From PALSA-1004 sp046715035 (GTDB lineage: Bacteria > Pseudomonadota > Gammaproteobacteria > Burkholderiales > SG8-41): DNA of 8,452 nucleotides. The DNA lies in NCBI GenBank assembly GCA_046715035.1, contig JBKJZR010000220.1, positions 1 to 8,452 on the forward strand. The letters are read 5' to 3'. Shown in pieces: positions 6,136 through 8,452 of this stretch. How positions within the stretch are numbered: position 1 is the first letter of the stretch; each line of letters starts with the position of its first letter. The position numbers were made by a program, and so were the translations under genes. The notes beneath the pieces are model-generated. The model saw only the letters and a list, made by a program, of their open reading frames with translations. It was not told the origin of the DNA and did no database searches.

Positions 6136-7464
6136 ATGAACCCTAAAGACTACGATCTCGAAGCATTCTGGATGCCGTACACCGCCAACCGCCAGTTCAA
6201 GGCGGCCCCGCGGCTGTTCGTGTCGGCCAAGGACATGCATTACACGACCGATGACGGACGCCAGGTGCTCGATGGCGTAGCCGGGCTGTGGTGCGTCAAT
6301 TGCGGGCACGCGCGTCCCGAGATCGTCGCGGCGATTCGCGAGCAGGCCGGCAATCTCGACTACGCGCCGCCGTTTCAGATGGGCCATCCGCTGCCGTTCA
6401 AAGTGGCGCAGCGGCTGAAACAGCTGCTGCCCGGCGATCTCGACTACACGTTCTTCACCAACTCCGGCTCCGAGTCGGTCGACACGGCGCTCAAGATCGC
6501 GCTCGCCTACCACCGCGCGCGCGGCGAAGGCAGCCGGCGCTGGCTGATCGGCCGCGAGCGCGGCTACCACGGCGGCAACTTCGGCGGCGTCTCGGTCGGC
6601 GGCATTCCCGCCAACCGCAAGGCATTCGGCAACCTGCTGTCGACGGTCGACCATCTGCCTCACACGCACAACCTCGAGCACAACTCGTTCACCCGCGGCC
6701 AGCCCGCGTGGGGCGCGCATCTGGCCGACGAGCTCGAATCCCGCATCGTTGCCCTGCACGACGCGTCGAACATCGCTGCGGTGATCGTCGAGCCACTGGC
6801 AGGCTCGACCGGTGTGCTCGTGCCGCCGCAGGGATATCTCGAGCGGCTGCGGCAGATCTGCGATAAGTACGGCCTGTTGCTGATCTTCGATGAGGTCATC
6901 ACCGGGTTCGGCCGGGTCGGAGCGTCGTTCGCGTGCGCGAAACTGGGCGTGATCCCCGACATCATCTGCCTCGCGAAGGGGCTGACGAACGGCAGCGTGC
7001 CGATGGGCGCGGTGGTCGTGCGCAAGGAGATCTACCAGGCGATGATGGCGGCAGCGCCCGAGAATGCAATCGAGCTGTTTCACGGCTACACGTATTCGGC
7101 GCATCCGCTCGCGGCAGCGGCAGCGCTGGCGAGCCTCGACGTCTTCGAGCAGGAGCAGCTCTTCCAGCGTGCCGCTGAGCTCGCGCCCTACTTCGAAGAC
7201 GCGGTGCATTCGCTGCGCGAGCTGCCGCACGTCATCGATGTGCGCAACATGGGCATGGTCGCCGGGATCGAGCTCGAAGCGCGGCCCGGCAAGCCCGGCG
7301 CGCGCGCGTTCGAGGCATTCCAGCGCTGCTACGAAAAAGGCGTTTTGATTCGCACCACCGCGGACATCGTCGCGTTGTCGCCCCCGCTCGTCATCAGCAA
7401 GGCGCAGATCGACGAGCTTGTCGGCACGCTGGGCGGCGTGCTGCGCGAAATGGGGCGCAGCTAG
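6136..7464 (+). CDS. class III PLP-dependent aminotransferase, beta-alanine/omega-amino acid:pyruvate type
   Basis: Cytoplasmic fold-type I transaminase of 442 residues, full length for the omega-amino acid:pyruvate aminotransferase group (EC 2.6.1.18). It would transfer an omega-amino group, for example from beta-alanine, to pyruvate, giving malonate semialdehyde and alanine. The N-terminal FWMPYTANRQFK (11-22) and VLDGVAGLWCVNCGH (44-58) are hallmarks of this group. Cofactor elements: TNSGSESVDTALK (108-120, phosphate binding), GYHGGNFGG (143-151), VIVEPLAGSTG (217-226), FDEVITGFGR (251-260, Asp252 to the pyridine nitrogen) and LAKGLTNG with the Schiff-base Lys281. HGYTYSAHP (316-324) and the C-terminal GVLIRTTADIVALSPPL (402-418) complete the family pattern. 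AGGA lies six bases before ATG. Bug receptors flank it on the same strand. Exact donor specificity (beta-alanine, other omega-amino acids or amines) is not decidable here. Confidence 0.93.
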   Translation: MNPKDYDLEAFWMPYTANRQFKAAPRLFVSAKDMHYTTDDGRQVLDGVAGLWCVNCGHARPEIVAAIREQAGNLDYAPPFQMGHPLPFKVAQRLKQLLPGDLDYTFFTNSGSESVDTALKIALAYHRARGEGSRRWLIGRERGYHGGNFGGVSVGGIPANRKAFGNLLSTVDHLPHTHNLEHNSFTRGQPAWGAHLADELESRIVALHDASNIAAVIVEPLAGSTGVLVPPQGYLERLRQICDKYGLLLIFDEVITGFGRVGASFACAKLGVIPDIICLAKGLTNGSVPMGAVVVRKEIYQAMMAAAPENAIELFHGYTYSAHPLAAAAALASLDVFEQEQLFQRAAELAPYFEDAVHSLRELPHVIDVRNMGMVAGIELEARPGKPGARAFEAFQRCYEKGVLIRTTADIVALSPPLVISKAQIDELVGTLGGVLREMGRS

Positions 7465-7541
7465 CCGGATTTTTTGGCATGCGTTGGCATCTGCATGCGG
7501 CCTCGCAGCCGCGCCCGCGCCGCCTTGGAAGGCGACTCCAC
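7465..7541 (+). other. intergenic gap with T-run and small hairpins, possible weak attenuator or terminator
   Basis: Directly after the aminotransferase stop there is a run of six T (7470-7475), but only a 3-bp stem precedes it. Downstream, GCATGC occurs twice (7477-7482 and 7493-7498, a possible 6-bp stem with a 10-base loop), and GCGGC/GCCGC (7497-7501 and 7508-7512) can pair. None is a convincing terminator. GGAAGG at 7527-7532 serves the next gene. Confidence 0.25.
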
Positions 7542-8452
7542 ATGACTGTTACGTCCCCCTCGCGCGCCGCACGAAGCGCGTGGCCTTGCCTGACCATCGT
7601 AGTATGGGCATTGAGCACTCCTTCGTTTTCGATTGCCGCCGCCGCAGGAACTGCGGCCGTCTTTCCGGAGCGGCCCGTGCGCTTCATCGTCCCCTATCCG
7701 CCCGGAGGCATCACCGATATTCTGGCGCGCGTCATCGCCCAGCAGCTGACGGCGCGCTGGGGACAGCAGGTCATCGTCGACAATCGCGCCGGGGCGAGCG
7801 GCAATATCGGCACCGAGATCGCCGCGCGGGCCACGCCCGACGGGCATACCCTGTTGTTCGGCAACAGCTCGACGCACGCGATCAACCCCAGTCTCTTCTC
7901 CCGGCTCGCCTTCGACCCGATCAAGGATTTTGCCGCGATCACGCTCGTCGCCAATGTCACCAACGCGCTGCTGGTCAATCCCGCTCTGCCAGCGCGGTCG
8001 GTGCAGGACATCGTGGCGATGGCGAAGACCAAGCCCGGACAGCTCACGTTCGCGTCCAACAGCACCGGCAGCAGCAATCATCTTGCCGGCGAGCTGCTGA
8101 AGACGATGGCCGGAATCGACATGGTGCACGTGCCTTACAAGAGCGCAGTTGCCGCCGGTGTCGACCTCATCGGGGGCCGCGTCACGATGATGTTCGACAA
8201 TCTGCCCACGGCCGTGCCTCACGTCAAAACCGGCAGGCTGCGTGCCGTGGCAACCACCGGTGCGACGCGCTCGCCATCCCTGCCCGAGGTCCCGACGATG
8301 ATCGAGTCCGGCTTTCAGGGCTTTGTCCTGACACCGTGGTGGGGCGTGTTTGCCCCGGCGCGCACGCCGCGGGCGGTGGTGTTGAAGCTCAATGCCGAGA
8401 TCGTCGCCGTTTTGCGCACCGCTGACGTGCGCGAGTCGTTCACTGCGCAGGG
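7542..8452 (+). CDS. Bug/TctC-family periplasmic solute-binding protein (Bug E), partial at the right edge
   Basis: Bug receptor open for 303 codons to the window edge, probably missing about 20-25 C-terminal residues. ATG 7542 follows GGAAGG at nine bases. The leader is Arg-containing (SPSRAARSAW), then hydrophobic, ending in an Ala-rich stretch (IAAAAGTAA, 31-39). Motifs: RPVRFIVPYPPGGITDILAR (44-63, Asp59), DNRAGASGNIGTEIAARATPDGHTLLFG, FDPIKDFAAITLV, ASNSTGSSNHLAGELLK (second loop), HVPYKSA (Ser where the other four receptors have Gly), GVDLIGGRVTMMFDN, LPEVPTMIESG, and TPWWGVFAPART. It starts 77 bp after the aminotransferase stop on the same strand, so it is probably the third gene of the Bug D-aminotransferase-Bug E operon. 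The ligand is unknown. Complete coding beyond the edge is assumed, not seen. Confidence 0.92.
   Translation, partial: MTVTSPSRAARSAWPCLTIVVWALSTPSFSIAAAAGTAAVFPERPVRFIVPYPPGGITDILARVIAQQLTARWGQQVIVDNRAGASGNIGTEIAARATPDGHTLLFGNSSTHAINPSLFSRLAFDPIKDFAAITLVANVTNALLVNPALPARSVQDIVAMAKTKPGQLTFASNSTGSSNHLAGELLKTMAGIDMVHVPYKSAVAAGVDLIGGRVTMMFDNLPTAVPHVKTGRLRAVATTGATRSPSLPEVPTMIESGFQGFVLTPWWGVFAPARTPRAVVLKLNAEIVAVLRTADVRESFTAQ

Noticed and set aside
5854..7230. 458-codon open frame on the minus strand across the aminotransferase
   Set aside because: It is an antisense shadow of a GC-rich gene. Its product is rich in Arg, His and Asp with no recognisable fold, while the plus strand encodes a full, motif-complete aminotransferase over the same bases.
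7418..8425. 335-codon plus-strand frame overlapping the aminotransferase end and Bug E
   Set aside because: Its translation is Arg- and Ala-rich without family motifs. The adjacent frame from 7542 gives an unmistakable Bug protein.

Overview
The window is a GC-rich (mid-60% by eye), densely packed stretch of bacterial chromosome, almost certainly from a betaproteobacterium of the order Burkholderiales. The evidence is the gene content. Five of the eight genes encode periplasmic solute-binding proteins of the Bug/TctC family (tripartite tricarboxylate transporter substrate-binding receptors), which is massively expanded in Bordetella, Achromobacter, Cupriavidus and relatives. The genus cannot be fixed from the sequence.

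Layout. (1) On the minus strand, reading right to left from about 2901 to the left edge, is an apparent operon: Bug protein A (1936-2901), alpha/beta hydrolase 1 (1098-1913, 22 bp downstream) and Bug protein B (1-1016, cut at or within its stop codon). (2) A divergent intergenic region of about 160 bp carries a good sigma70-type promoter for the leftward operon and two perfect 10-bp palindromes. (3) On the plus strand is Bug protein C (3064-4047). It converges on alpha/beta hydrolase 2 (minus, 4073-4897), and a perfect 16-bp GC palindrome lies at the junction. (4) A second divergent region (4898-5067) holds a perfect TATAAT on the minus strand bracketed by a perfect 10-bp inverted repeat, an operator-like arrangement, and a possible extended -10 on the plus strand. 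(5) On the plus strand is a second apparent operon: Bug protein D (5068-6045, GTG start with a strong ribosome binding site), a class III PLP-dependent aminotransferase of the beta-alanine/omega-amino acid:pyruvate type (6136-7464), and Bug protein E (7542 to the right edge, truncated).

How the parts may work together. The Bug proteins should capture small organic acids or related solutes in the periplasm. The hydrolases (no signal peptide, cytoplasmic) could open esters, lactones or amides after uptake. The aminotransferase would move an omega-amino group onto pyruvate, giving a semialdehyde and alanine. No TctA/TctB membrane subunits, regulator, RNA gene, mobile element or CRISPR array is visible, so these receptors are orphan with respect to this window. 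The two hydrolases are clear paralogues and both sit beside Bug genes, suggesting a duplicated Bug-hydrolase module whose substrates cannot be named from sequence alone. No gene-free stretch exceeds 300 bases.
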